The position numbers and the translations under genes are program-made. Positions 1 through 7,490 of a stretch of 50,321 bases of DNA are shown here, in pieces (the stretch's first letter is position 1; every line of letters starts with the position of its first letter). This DNA comes from Candidatus Aenigmatarchaeota archaeon (GTDB lineage: Archaea > Aenigmatarchaeota > Aenigmatarchaeia > CG10238-14 > SCSR01). Under the pieces are notes generated by a model, which did not search any database, had not been told where the DNA came from, and saw nothing but the letters and a program-made list of their open reading frames with translations. The DNA is taken from assembly GCA_018920185.1 (NCBI GenBank), contig JAHLMT010000004.1, positions 1-50,321 of the forward strand, written 5' to 3'.

Positions 1-946
1 GGTACTGCTTATCTATATATCTCAGGAACATTTACCAGCAAGACAGCGACGACATTTGAGATAATAGAATCTGTTAACGATACTGTTACAATAAGAAATT
101 CTGGAACTGAGTCGATAACAAACATAAAAGCTACATTGGACGGTGGTGATGTTAACATTGCTGTGGTTCCGAATATCCCTGGGATGGTAGCTTATTGGAG
201 CTTTAATGAAGGGAGTGGAACTGTGCCAGAGATTCCGTGGGAAACACGAATTTTGAAATAAGAAATTTGGTTAATTGGGTAGATGGTAAATTTGGAAAAG
301 CTGTTAAAATAGACGAATCTACTTCTACGACATGTGTTAATCAAAATGCGGGCATTTATACAAGTAATATACCTGAAACAATTCGAAACCTTCCGCAAGG
401 CGCATTTACTCAAGTATGGTGGAATTATTTGCCTCAAAACGTCGGATCTTCGCGTGTTCACATGGCAAGCGTAGCAGTCCCAAAGTGCGGTACGTGTAGC
501 ATATGGAATCAATTAAATTATATTGTAGTAAGAACTACTGCAGGAGGAAATTCTGATATTTCCTATACACCACCTTCTACCGGTACTTGGCATCAAATGG
601 CATATGTCTTTGATCGATCAAACCTTAAACACAATCTTTACATTGACGGTACACCAATAGGTGGGGATAGAACTTTAGTTAATGGAGATTATGGTACTGT
701 ACAATGGTTGGCTGTTGGTGTGTACACTCCTGGTTGTGTTGACGCGATTCCAGGAGCTGTTTATGACGAATACAGCATCTACAACAGAGCTTTAAGCGAA
801 AGTGAAATTAAACAATTGCATTCAGGTTTAGTATCCCCCGGACAAACAGCAACAATCAAACCTTTAATCTCCTTATCCAAAGGCACCCACACCTACGCCT
901 GTGCACATCAAGCATGTGCAGTACCGCAATTTTAACAATCATTTAA
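1..946 (+). pseudogene. LamG-domain surface protein, 5' end outside window, two frame disruptions
   Basis: The reading frame enters from the left edge in frame 1 and encodes a short beta-rich region followed by the start of a LamG (concanavalin-like) domain, GMVAYWSFNEGSGTV. That frame stops at 259-261. The domain continues one base out of phase as ARDSVGNTNF, then WVDGKFGKAVKID and YDEYSIYNRALSESEI, the usual LamG ending. A missing base near 223-228 explains the jump. A second missing base near 891-893, in a CC run, moves the frame again; the third frame ends LRLCTSSMCSTAILTII and stops at 944-946, a better ending than the in-frame VPQF stop at 933-935. LamG modules are carbohydrate or protein binding and extracellular. 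Either a decaying gene or base-calling errors in the assembly; the N-terminus, perhaps a pilin-like signal, lies outside. Confidence 0.7.
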
Positions 947-1491
947 CAAACATATTTTCCTTGTGTTTTCAACAATTCATCCTTCATGTATATAGGTGCA
1001 TGGACTCTAACAGCCACGGCTATTCCATCACTAGGGCGAGAGTCCAAACTGACTACTTTATCCCCTTGTTTCAGAATTAATCTTCCTATGTAAGTATTAT
1101 TTTGTATATCAACTATTTTCACCATCACAACATCAATATTTAAGCTCTCTAACACATCTTTAAACAAATCATGTGTCATAGGACGAAAACCTACTTTACC
1201 TTCTTGCCCACTGGCTATCGATTCTACCTGTGACACCTCTGTGGTAGCCGTCAGCTGATAGCAACCACCCTCGATAACAACCACGCCCACATTACCCGAA
1301 GTTGAAACTTTGACATCAATTTTTGTATATCCTTGTGTTGACAACTCTTCAATAGGGAGCAGCGGAGTTCTTATATCAACTTTGGAAAAATAGGGTTGTG
1401 CTAAGGCAATCACAGCAATGATTATAGCTATCACGCTGATAATCTTGTAAATCTTGAAAGACTCTTTCTTGACTCTTGCCATATTTTTCAT
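943..1491 (-). CDS. Membrane-anchored BFN (DUF151) domain protein
   Basis: 182 residues. An N-terminal hydrophobic segment (about residues 14-33) anchors the protein. The C-terminal half reads GRLILKQGDKVVSLDSRPSD and then GIAVAVRVHAPIYMKDELL, the core of the BFN/DUF151 (bifunctional nuclease) family, in which the SRPSDGIA(V/L)A segment is the hallmark. The family is named after a plant protein with reported RNase/DNase activity; its role in archaea is not settled. The membrane anchor in front of the domain is a common archaeal layout. It is convergent with the LamG gene and divergent from the pilin genes. Start could be M1 or M4 (MARVKKE); the difference is three residues. Domain call is confident, function is not. 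Confidence 0.75.
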   Translation of the reverse strand: MKNMARVKKESFKIYKIISVIAIIIAVIALAQPYFSKVDIRTPLLPIEELSTQGYTKIDVKVSTSGNVGVVVIEGGCYQLTATTEVSQVESIASGQEGKVGFRPMTHDLFKDVLESLNIDVVMVKIVDIQNNTYIGRLILKQGDKVVSLDSRPSDGIAVAVRVHAPIYMKDELLKTQGKYVC

Positions 1492-1572
1492 TTGTCAATT
1501 GCAGTTAATAAAGCTTCTTAGATAAGCTTAAGTAATATTTATTTGGCACAAAATCTAAATTTAATTGTGGGC

Positions 1573-1992
1573 ATGAAAGGTATTTCTCCAATAGTGGCTG
1601 CTGTTCTTTTAATAGCAATAACCATGACTATTGCGGGTGTTCTCGCTTATTGGAGTTCGACATTCATTTCTACTACATTACCGACAGAAAATGTGACAAC
1701 AGCACAATGCAGAGTCGCTCAATTCGAATTTAGATCTTGTCGCTACAATTCTACATCACAAACAATAACATTTTCTTTAGAGAATGTGAGGAGTATAGAA
1801 TTGTCCAATTTGACAGCATTTATCGAATATAGTAACAACACAGTTAGCAGTGGTATACCTTTGAACCAGGGCCTCCCACCCGCCACAATCAAAAGCTATG
1901 CAGTTTCTGGGATTTCTCCAGATTTCTCAAAAATAATCATCAAAACTACTAACTGTCCTGAACTCAGCAGATCAGATGTGTGCACGAGGTAA
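1573..1992 (+). CDS. Archaeal type IV pilin / archaellin-like protein
   Basis: About 139 residues from the ATG at 1573. The N-terminus MKGISPIVAAVLLIAITM is a textbook archaeal class III signal peptide: a short basic leader ending in K-G, a processing site recognised by the archaeal prepilin peptidase (EppA/PibD type), and a long hydrophobic alpha-1 helix that forms the filament core. The remainder is a beta-rich Ser/Thr/Asn head with N-glycosylation-like NxS/T sites. An upstream TTG at 1543 keeps the frame open but would give an unlikely leader. The gene is immediately followed by a second pilin and lies convergent to the ATPase/TadC secretion operon, so it is a likely substrate of that machine. 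Confidence 0.85.
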   Translation: MKGISPIVAAVLLIAITMTIAGVLAYWSSTFISTTLPTENVTTAQCRVAQFEFRSCRYNSTSQTITFSLENVRSIELSNLTAFIEYSNNTVSSGIPLNQGLPPATIKSYAVSGISPDFSKIIIKTTNCPELSRSDVCTR

Positions 1993-1996
1993 AAGA

Positions 1997-2461
1997 ATGA
2001 AAGGTTTGTCTCCTTTAGTTGCAACAGTTCTCTTAATAGCTTTTACAGTAGGTGTTGGTGGAATTATAAGTTTGTGGTTATCAGGATTTACACAGACTTC
2101 TTCGAAAATAGTTGGTAAAGAAGGAGAAACTCAGTTGATATGTAGCAATGGTGCTATAGAATTATCAAACCTTAAATACAGTTCTGCTACAAACAACATG
2201 TCGGGAATTATAAAAAACAACGGAAGAATAACTCTCGGTAATGTAACCCTTCAGATTGTGTTTACCAATGGAAGCATGTTGACACACGCATTGAACGATA
2301 CGCAGGGTGGTGCCGGTGCAGGCAATCCTCTTGCATTGAAAGCTGGTCAGATATTTTCATTTAACGTAAGTGTTGGTAGCTCAAATTATGACCGGATACA
2401 TGTTTATACTAATTGTAGTGGAGTAACTGATACAGCTCTCTCCACTGATGTCAGCACTTAA
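1997..2461 (+). CDS. Archaeal type IV pilin-like protein
   Basis: About 154 residues. The start is set at the ATG at 1997 because GAGGT at 1986-1990 lies 6 bases before it and because it gives the class III leader MKGLSPLVATVLLIAFTV; the frame also runs upstream to 1976 without a good leader. The mature head is rich in Asn, Gly and Ser. The start is only 4 bases after the stop of the preceding pilin, so the two are probably co-transcribed and may be major and minor subunits of one filament. The 3' end overlaps by 4 bases the convergent TadC-like gene. Confidence 0.85.
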   Translation: MKGLSPLVATVLLIAFTVGVGGIISLWLSGFTQTSSKIVGKEGETQLICSNGAIELSNLKYSSATNNMSGIIKNNGRITLGNVTLQIVFTNGSMLTHALNDTQGGAGAGNPLALKAGQIFSFNVSVGSSNYDRIHVYTNCSGVTDTALSTDVST

Positions 2462-3294
2462 CCTGCAATTAAGAATACAAGTATTCCAACAATCATCATG
2501 AATACACTGTGCTTAATTCCTGCTACCATCGCACCTTCAGACATTTTACCTACTGTTAACCCCGCGAACAATGCTTGTAGCAAAATCAAATTTCTGAATA
2601 TCTCACTATATTCTCTTTGAAGGTTTGTCTGCGAAACAGCAGATCCACCTGTAGATACTTGTGTCAGGCTTTGCGCTGACACTTGTCCTAAGCTAGGTAC
2701 AAGATACTTTTCCAAGCCAATGATGACAGCAAGAAAAACAAAGAAAATTATATATCCTGTTATTATCTGTGAATTTAAGAAAAGTCTTCTTTCAGCTCTT
2801 AATCTTTCAACTTCAATTGCGGTACTGCTCAGAGCTTCAAAAGTTTCTACAAGCTTTCCTCCAAACTTGTGACTCTCCATGACAGTTGAAACTATTCTTG
2901 ATATCATTCGTGATTTCGTATCTTTTGAAAATTGCAGTAGCACAGTTTCTACAGGTATTCCCCAGTCAAGTTGCGCAGTTATTTTCCTTACTAAGGGAGT
3001 GAGAGCACCATACTGATTTACAGAAATTGTCTTGAAAGCTTGCGGTACCGTCATGCCACCTCTGATAGCTTCTACAAAATCTTGTAGAAATACGGGGAAA
3101 TTTTTTTCCATTTCTTTAATTCTTCTGTTTTCATAAAATTTGATTATAATTAGTGGTAAAGCTACAATTATTCCACCAACAAGGTACATTGTGATAGCAT
3201 ATCCGATTATTTTTGATAGATACAAATAATTGAATAAAGCAAAAATAGCATATACAATTACAGCACCTGCAATAAAGAATGAAAATCTAACCAT
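2458..3294 (-). CDS. tadC: TadC/FlaJ-type pilus assembly membrane protein (second copy)
   Basis: 278 residues with two N-terminal membrane segments (about 5-20 and 32-50), a cytoplasmic T2SSF-type helical domain containing FVEAIRGGMTVPQAFK and MESHKFGGKLVETFEALS, and two to three C-terminal membrane segments. The T2SSF fold is the membrane platform that the assembly ATPase acts on in type II secretion, type IV pili and archaella. Its start codon overlaps the stop of the upstream TadC copy by one base (TAATG), which implies translational coupling. Paired T2SSF proteins next to a FlaI/TadA ATPase are typical of archaeal Tad-like pili. The symbol reflects family membership only. Confidence 0.8.
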   Translation of the reverse strand: MVRFSFFIAGAVIVYAIFALFNYLYLSKIIGYAITMYLVGGIIVALPLIIIKFYENRRIKEMEKNFPVFLQDFVEAIRGGMTVPQAFKTISVNQYGALTPLVRKITAQLDWGIPVETVLLQFSKDTKSRMISRIVSTVMESHKFGGKLVETFEALSSTAIEVERLRAERRLFLNSQIITGYIIFFVFLAVIIGLEKYLVPSLGQVSAQSLTQVSTGGSAVSQTNLQREYSEIFRNLILLQALFAGLTVGKMSEGAMVAGIKHSVFMMIVGILVFLIAG

Positions 3295-4166
3295 TACATC
3301 TCAACCTCAACACCTCTTAAAAATAGGAGAAACCCAACATTCAAGAGTGGTACCAAGATGTAAATACTTAATTTCGTCAATGTGAGGATGTCGAATCCTG
3401 CAATATTTGGTTGGATCATGTTCATTACAGCAAACAAAGCTATGATAAACAAAGGTGCTGCAATTAAAATTCCTGTATAAAATTCGGCATATGCAGAAAG
3501 CTGTTGCATGAATTTCTCTCTTTTCAATCGCCATTCGAACATAGCCTGTTCACCAGCATTTTTGATGTAAGTCTTGACATCACCACCACTTTCTGTAGCA
3601 CTAATAATTCCTAACAATACCTGTCGCAACTCTTCACTAGGAGTTTTTTCGGCCATCTCCCTGACAGCAGTCAAAGGGTCGACACCGAATGTATCTATAT
3701 TTCTTACAAGCACTTTCATTTCTCGTGCAATTTCACCATATTCGTCGAAGTTGCTCAGAAGTTTGAATATCATATACGGCGGTACACCAGATTCTGCGAT
3801 GGCTGCCATGTGGGTTAAAGCAAACGGCATGTTTATGTCAATATTCTTTTTCCTGCTCATAACTTTCTGATAAGGATACATCACTAACACACCGAATGCT
3901 ATTAATGCGATCATAAGTGGGAGATAGGCTACAAGAACAATTTGATGCAACAATTTAATTTCCAGAAATGTTGTGATTATTGCAAAAAAAACTAATGAAA
4001 ACAGATACACCATAATTGTACTTAAAAAAACCATGCTGAGATATGTCCTGAATGGAATTTTGATATCTGCTTTCGGCAAACTGTCTCTGAGGAAGTTGAA
4101 ATACTTCCCTATTTTATCTACAAATTCGCCGAACAGAACTGTTGCAATAGCATTATAACTAATCAT
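3294..4166 (-). CDS. tadC: TadC/FlaJ-type pilus assembly membrane protein (first copy)
   Basis: 290 residues. Two N-terminal membrane segments (about residues 43-66 and 76-96) precede a T2SSF domain with the characteristic MPFALTHMAAIAESGVPPYM and LLGIISATESGGDVKTY segments, and two more hydrophobic segments close the protein. It is the platform protein for filament assembly and sits 42 bases downstream of the ATPase gene and directly upstream, with a 1-base overlap, of a second TadC-like gene. The two copies are clearly paralogous in layout but divergent in sequence, so they probably form a heteromeric base, as TadB/TadC do in bacterial Tad systems. Confidence 0.8.
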   Translation of the reverse strand: MISYNAIATVLFGEFVDKIGKYFNFLRDSLPKADIKIPFRTYLSMVFLSTIMVYLFSLVFFAIITTFLEIKLLHQIVLVAYLPLMIALIAFGVLVMYPYQKVMSRKKNIDINMPFALTHMAAIAESGVPPYMIFKLLSNFDEYGEIAREMKVLVRNIDTFGVDPLTAVREMAEKTPSEELRQVLLGIISATESGGDVKTYIKNAGEQAMFEWRLKREKFMQQLSAYAEFYTGILIAAPLFIIALFAVMNMIQPNIAGFDILTLTKLSIYILVPLLNVGFLLFLRGVEVEM

Positions 4167-4208
4167 CTTATCTATAATTATTATTGCTTTCCTATAGCTA
4201 AAGATTTT

Positions 4209-5948
4209 CTAATGTCGCCCTCTGAGTACGAGTCCAAGTAGTTCAAGGGCAGATGTCCTTCTTTCATGTGGTTTTTCTTCTTCTACTTTTACTTCAACTG
4301 CTATTTTCTTTGGTTCTTCCTTCTTCTGCTCTTCAGGCTCACCTATCATCTGAAAAAGTTTCTCAGGCTCTTTGTAAAACATATTGATATATCGCACAAC
4401 TTCTAAATAGTCTTTAATTCCCTTCGATACAAGCCACTCCAACACGGTTTTTCTTCTTTCCAAATCTTTTTTTGCATCTTCTATATTCCCACCTTTAGAT
4501 TCGACTATCTTCGATATAATCTGGCTATCGTTGACTTTGCTGATAGTATCGGTTGCAGGATCCCATAGAAAAACAAGATTCGTCTTTACCTCTTCTGTTC
4601 TTGGGTCGACCGAAACAATTTCTACAACTTCTTTAACTCTTCTTTCGCCTTTTTCCTTTTTATGTGTCATTATTGTGACGACATTCAAGCTTTCTATAAG
4701 CGTAGGTGACAACTCTATCGGCGGTGATGTTAATCGTTTGATAACAGCTTCTACAGAATTGGCGTGAAAAGTGCTGAGTGAAATGTGACCAGAGGCCATG
4801 CCTTGAAACATAACATATGCCTCCTTACCTCTTGTTTCACCAACAATAACATAATCAGGATTTTGTCTGAAGCTTTCTCTTAGCAGATCGAACATTGTAA
4901 CTTCGCCATACTTTTCACCTGTTGCTGTGGGAATGCCAAATCCCGTTCTTGATAATCCAGAAATCCAATGCTCATGTGGGATTCTGATTTCTCGCGTATC
5001 CTCAATAGAAACTATTTTCTTTTCTGGTGGTATAAACATGCAAACAGTATTCAAAAATGTAGTTTTTCCAGTGGCTGTTGGACCGACGAAAAGCATATTG
5101 GCTCCCTGATCGATGAGGTACCAAAAGTATGCAAGCACTTCAGAATTTGCAGTCTTTAATAAAATCTGTTCCACGGGTGACAGGGGCTTTTCACCAAATT
5201 TTCTTATAGTAAATGTTGGCCCACGAGTTGCAACATCGCCAGCTATAGTGGCAGAAACTCTTGACCCATCTGGTAGAGTTCCGTCAAGAATAGGTTCAGC
5301 ATAGCTTACATATCTCCCACATCTCTCAGCTAGTTTAATTATAAATTCCCTTAACTTGTCAACATTGTCAAAAACTACGTTCGTCCTAATCGATCCGTAT
5401 TTTCTGTGAACAACAAATATTGGTGTGTTCACACCGTCGCAGCTAATGTCTTCTATATGGGGGTCAAGCATCAGCCCGTCAATTTCATTAAGCCCGATGA
5501 AATTTCTGTAGATGTAGTACATTATTTTAAGATATTGGTTTTGGGTTAACTGTATTCCAAAATCTTTTAACACTTTATTGACTTGTTTCTGAAGATATTG
5601 AATCGCATGTGATCTTTCTTTCAATGCAGAAAGCTCAACATCAACAAGTTGTATAACAGCTTCAGAAACTTTTTCAAAAATTCTTTTCTCACCTTCCGTA
5701 AGCACAGGTTCTATGACATTATAAATCAATACCTTATCCTCTTCATTCCATTTAATATTTGCATACGAAAATGGCTCTATCAGAGGGTAAATAATATTAA
5801 CCTTCGTAATATCTTCGACGGTAGGAAGTTCTACCATTCTAGTTGATTTTTCTAATCTTAACCCAGGTAAAGGTTCTTCTGGTTTTGTTTCTTTTATCAA
5901 TTTTTTGTAAAATATCCCACGCAATTGTTTTAATTTTTCTAAAACCAT
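4209..5948 (-). CDS. tadA: TadA/FlaI-family pilus assembly ATPase (VirB11-like)
   Basis: About 579 residues. Walker A is GPTATGKTTFLN near residue 290, the Asp box and Walker B lie in SIEDTREIRIPHEHW and IVGETRGKEAYVMFQG, and the His box is GHISLSTFHANS. These define the secretion NTPase family that powers archaeal pili, archaella and DNA uptake systems. The start is the ATG at 5946-5948 (MVLEKLKQL): it follows the upstream stop TGA by one base and has GGTAGGTGA in front, whereas the longer GTG start would overlap the ribosomal gene. The C-terminal 100 residues are a charged Glu/Lys-rich extension. Co-transcription with two TadC genes makes pilus assembly the likely role. Confidence 0.88.
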   Translation of the reverse strand: MVLEKLKQLRGIFYKKLIKETKPEEPLPGLRLEKSTRMVELPTVEDITKVNIIYPLIEPFSYANIKWNEEDKVLIYNVIEPVLTEGEKRIFEKVSEAVIQLVDVELSALKERSHAIQYLQKQVNKVLKDFGIQLTQNQYLKIMYYIYRNFIGLNEIDGLMLDPHIEDISCDGVNTPIFVVHRKYGSIRTNVVFDNVDKLREFIIKLAERCGRYVSYAEPILDGTLPDGSRVSATIAGDVATRGPTFTIRKFGEKPLSPVEQILLKTANSEVLAYFWYLIDQGANMLFVGPTATGKTTFLNTVCMFIPPEKKIVSIEDTREIRIPHEHWISGLSRTGFGIPTATGEKYGEVTMFDLLRESFRQNPDYVIVGETRGKEAYVMFQGMASGHISLSTFHANSVEAVIKRLTSPPIELSPTLIESLNVVTIMTHKKEKGERRVKEVVEIVSVDPRTEEVKTNLVFLWDPATDTISKVNDSQIISKIVESKGGNIEDAKKDLERRKTVLEWLVSKGIKDYLEVVRYINMFYKEPEKLFQMIGEPEEQKKEEPKKIAVEVKVEEEKPHERRTSALELLGLVLRGRH

Positions 5949-5949
5949 T

Positions 5950-6258
5950 TCACCTACCACTAGCCACTCTCTGAGACTGTGAAAAGCCTTTCTTCCTTAC
6001 AGCCTTTCCTGGTTGAACTATGTGTCTGAATCTAGCACATGCCGGACAGTATCTCATTATTTTCGACATCATGTGTATCATTCTTTTGTCTACTTGTTGC
6101 AAAATCATAGGATCATTGATTCGCATCCCGCGTCGAACAGTAAAAGTTTTGTATTTAGGAACCTGACCACCGCAACCATCGCAAGTTACGGTTGTCTCTC
6201 TACCTCGGGATATTCCGTGTTTGTATGTTCTTTTGTAAGGTGCTTCGCTTATAGGCAT
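5950..6258 (-). CDS. rps26e: Ribosomal protein eS26 (S26e)
   Basis: 102 residues from the ATG at 6256-6258 (MPISEAPYKRTYKHG); a TTG three codons upstream is an alternative. It has a zinc-binding C2-C2 arrangement: TCDGCGGQVPKYK near residue 27, and YCPACARFRHIVQPGK near residue 70, separated by a basic region with FTVRRGMRI. The spacing and the CxxC-G-x-x-V-P-K and YCxxCAxxxxxV signatures match eS26, a small-subunit protein at the mRNA exit. It is known in eukaryotes and a subset of archaea and absent from bacteria. Oddly, it is the first gene of the pilus ATPase operon, one base from the ATPase start. Confidence 0.75.
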   Translation of the reverse strand: MPISEAPYKRTYKHGISRGRETTVTCDGCGGQVPKYKTFTVRRGMRINDPMILQQVDKRMIHMMSKIMRYCPACARFRHIVQPGKAVRKKGFSQSQRVASGR

Positions 6259-6318
6259 ATAAATCAATTGTTATCCAAATGTAATAAAGGTTTTAATAAT
6301 AGAGCTTTAAATTTAATT

Positions 6319-6975
6319 ATGGGCATAGTTGATAATCTATCGTGGTTTGGTCATGCGAGTTTTTCCATTGAAGATAAGATCGGTAAGAAATTCTATTTTA
6401 TTGATCCTTTTGATTTGAAGAGGTTACCTAGCGGGAAAGCAGACGCTATCTTCGTCACACATGCACATTATGATCACTGGAGTCCTAATGATATACGTAA
6501 ACTTTTAAAACCAGATACAACAGTAATTGCAACAAATGGATGTGAAAATCTTAATCTACCAAGCAATGCTTTCATGATCGTCGAGCCAGATAGAACCTTT
6601 ACAATCGCTGGTATAAGAGTGAAAACTGTTCCTGCGTACAATGTCAAACCAGAAAGGCTGAACTATCATCCGAAAGAAAATAAGTGGGTTGGGTATATCT
6701 TTGAGATCAACGAGTCAAGAATCTATCATGCCGGAGACACAGATTTCATTCCAGAGATGAAGAATTTAGTCAATATCGATGTTGCTATGTTGCCTATAGG
6801 CGGAACTTATACAATGGATGTGAAAGAAGCTATACAAGCAGCGAATACAATACAAGCAGGCGTAACGATACCAATGCATTATCGAAGGTTGTTGGGAAAT
6901 AAAGCTAAAGCTGCAGAAGAAGAATTTAAATCTGGTGTTAAGGGGAAAGTTGTTGTAATGAAAGAACTATCTTAA
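6319..6975 (+). CDS. UlaG-like metallo-beta-lactamase-fold hydrolase (UPF0173 type)
   Basis: 218 residues from the ATG at 6319; the frame is open further upstream but that part is antisense to the eS26 gene. The metal-binding motif THAHYDHWSPND (HxHxDH) near residue 50, the later GDTD in YHAGDTDFIPEM, and the C-terminal IPMHYRRLLG are the complete set of ligands for the metal-dependent hydrolase branch that includes UlaG and UPF0173. Members hydrolyse phosphoester, lactone or unknown substrates; the substrate here cannot be told. A TATA-like ATAAAGGTTTTAATAA stretch lies about 25-35 bases before the start, with no ribosome binding site, consistent with a leaderless transcript. Confidence 0.8.
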   Translation: MGIVDNLSWFGHASFSIEDKIGKKFYFIDPFDLKRLPSGKADAIFVTHAHYDHWSPNDIRKLLKPDTTVIATNGCENLNLPSNAFMIVEPDRTFTIAGIRVKTVPAYNVKPERLNYHPKENKWVGYIFEINESRIYHAGDTDFIPEMKNLVNIDVAMLPIGGTYTMDVKEAIQAANTIQAGVTIPMHYRRLLGNKAKAAEEEFKSGVKGKVVVMKELS

Positions 6976-7100
6976 AATAACAATTTCTCGGAACAATGAA
7001 ATAATTACATTGGTCGAGATGTATATGCAAAAATACTGAAGACATGATAGAATTTTTGGGAAATATAATGATTACCAGAGAATAAGATGCCACGAAGTAT
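6976..7100. other. Intergenic spacer
   Basis: AT-rich spacer between the 3' ends of the UlaG-like gene and the broken small gene. I see no open frame of note, no tRNA-like fold and no convincing terminator. Scattered CTGA and TGATAG words recall C/D-box RNAs, but the spacing does not form a C-D'-C'-D unit. Confidence 0.4.
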
Positions 7101-7337
7101 TCAATAGTTTACTCTGAGATGACAAGTTCTACATAGATCAGGATGATGCAATTCGCCGAATTCAGTTAATTGTGGTTTATACGACTGTAAAGTTTGTAAT
7201 CTCTCTATCAGGTGTTGGGAGTTTGATACTCTTTTGCATTTCCATTAGTTCAAAATTTACGATTGGAGGGCGTCTATTCTATATAAACACAGTGACCATT
7301 CGGGTCTCATCCAGTCTTCTTCCATTTCAAGTACCAT
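7101..7337 (-). pseudogene. Broken small CxxC protein gene
   Basis: Three minus-strand frames join into one coherent protein of about 78 residues if two single-base indels are repaired. It starts at the ATG at 7335-7337 (MVLEMEEDWMRPEWSLCLY), shifts near 7280 into NRRPPIVNFELMEMQKSIKL and PTPDREITN, then shifts back near 7206, in a TTT/AAA run, into LQSYKPQLTEFGELHHPDLC and RTCHLRVNY, ending at 7101. A TATA element (TTTATAAGG on the minus strand, 7361-7369) lies about 28 bases before the ATG, as for intact leaderless genes here. The CRTC pair could bind metal. I do not recognise the family. It could be a decaying gene or carry two assembly errors. Confidence 0.45.
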
Positions 7338-7396
7338 AAAAATTAAATAGAATAAAACCTTATAAATGCAAGATTATAGAGTTTATTTCATATTAT

Positions 7397-7451
7397 CGTG
7401 TACCTGACGTAAACAATGCGTAAACAGGTGCACGTAGACTGGTCCTACGTG
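7397..7451 (+). promoter_or_regulatory. Two mutually exclusive hairpins upstream of rtcB
   Basis: CGTGTACCTG (7397-7406) pairs over 10 positions, one G-U, with CAGGTGCACG (7425-7434). CACGTAG (7431-7437) pairs perfectly with CTACGTG (7445-7451). The two stems share CACG at 7431-7434, so only one can form at a time. The first loop holds a direct repeat CGTAAACA twice. They sit 40-95 bases before the rtcB start, between rtcB and the divergent broken gene. They may be operator half-sites in DNA or alternative RNA structures in an rtcB leader; which is unknown. Confidence 0.5.
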
Positions 7452-7490
7452 TGTTTGTAATTATAAATTAATAGGGGTGAAAAAATAGAA

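Noticed and set aside
6013-6318. N-terminal extension of the UlaG-like hydrolase frame
   Set aside because: It is antisense to the eS26 gene, and the ATG at 6319 gives the family's normal start.
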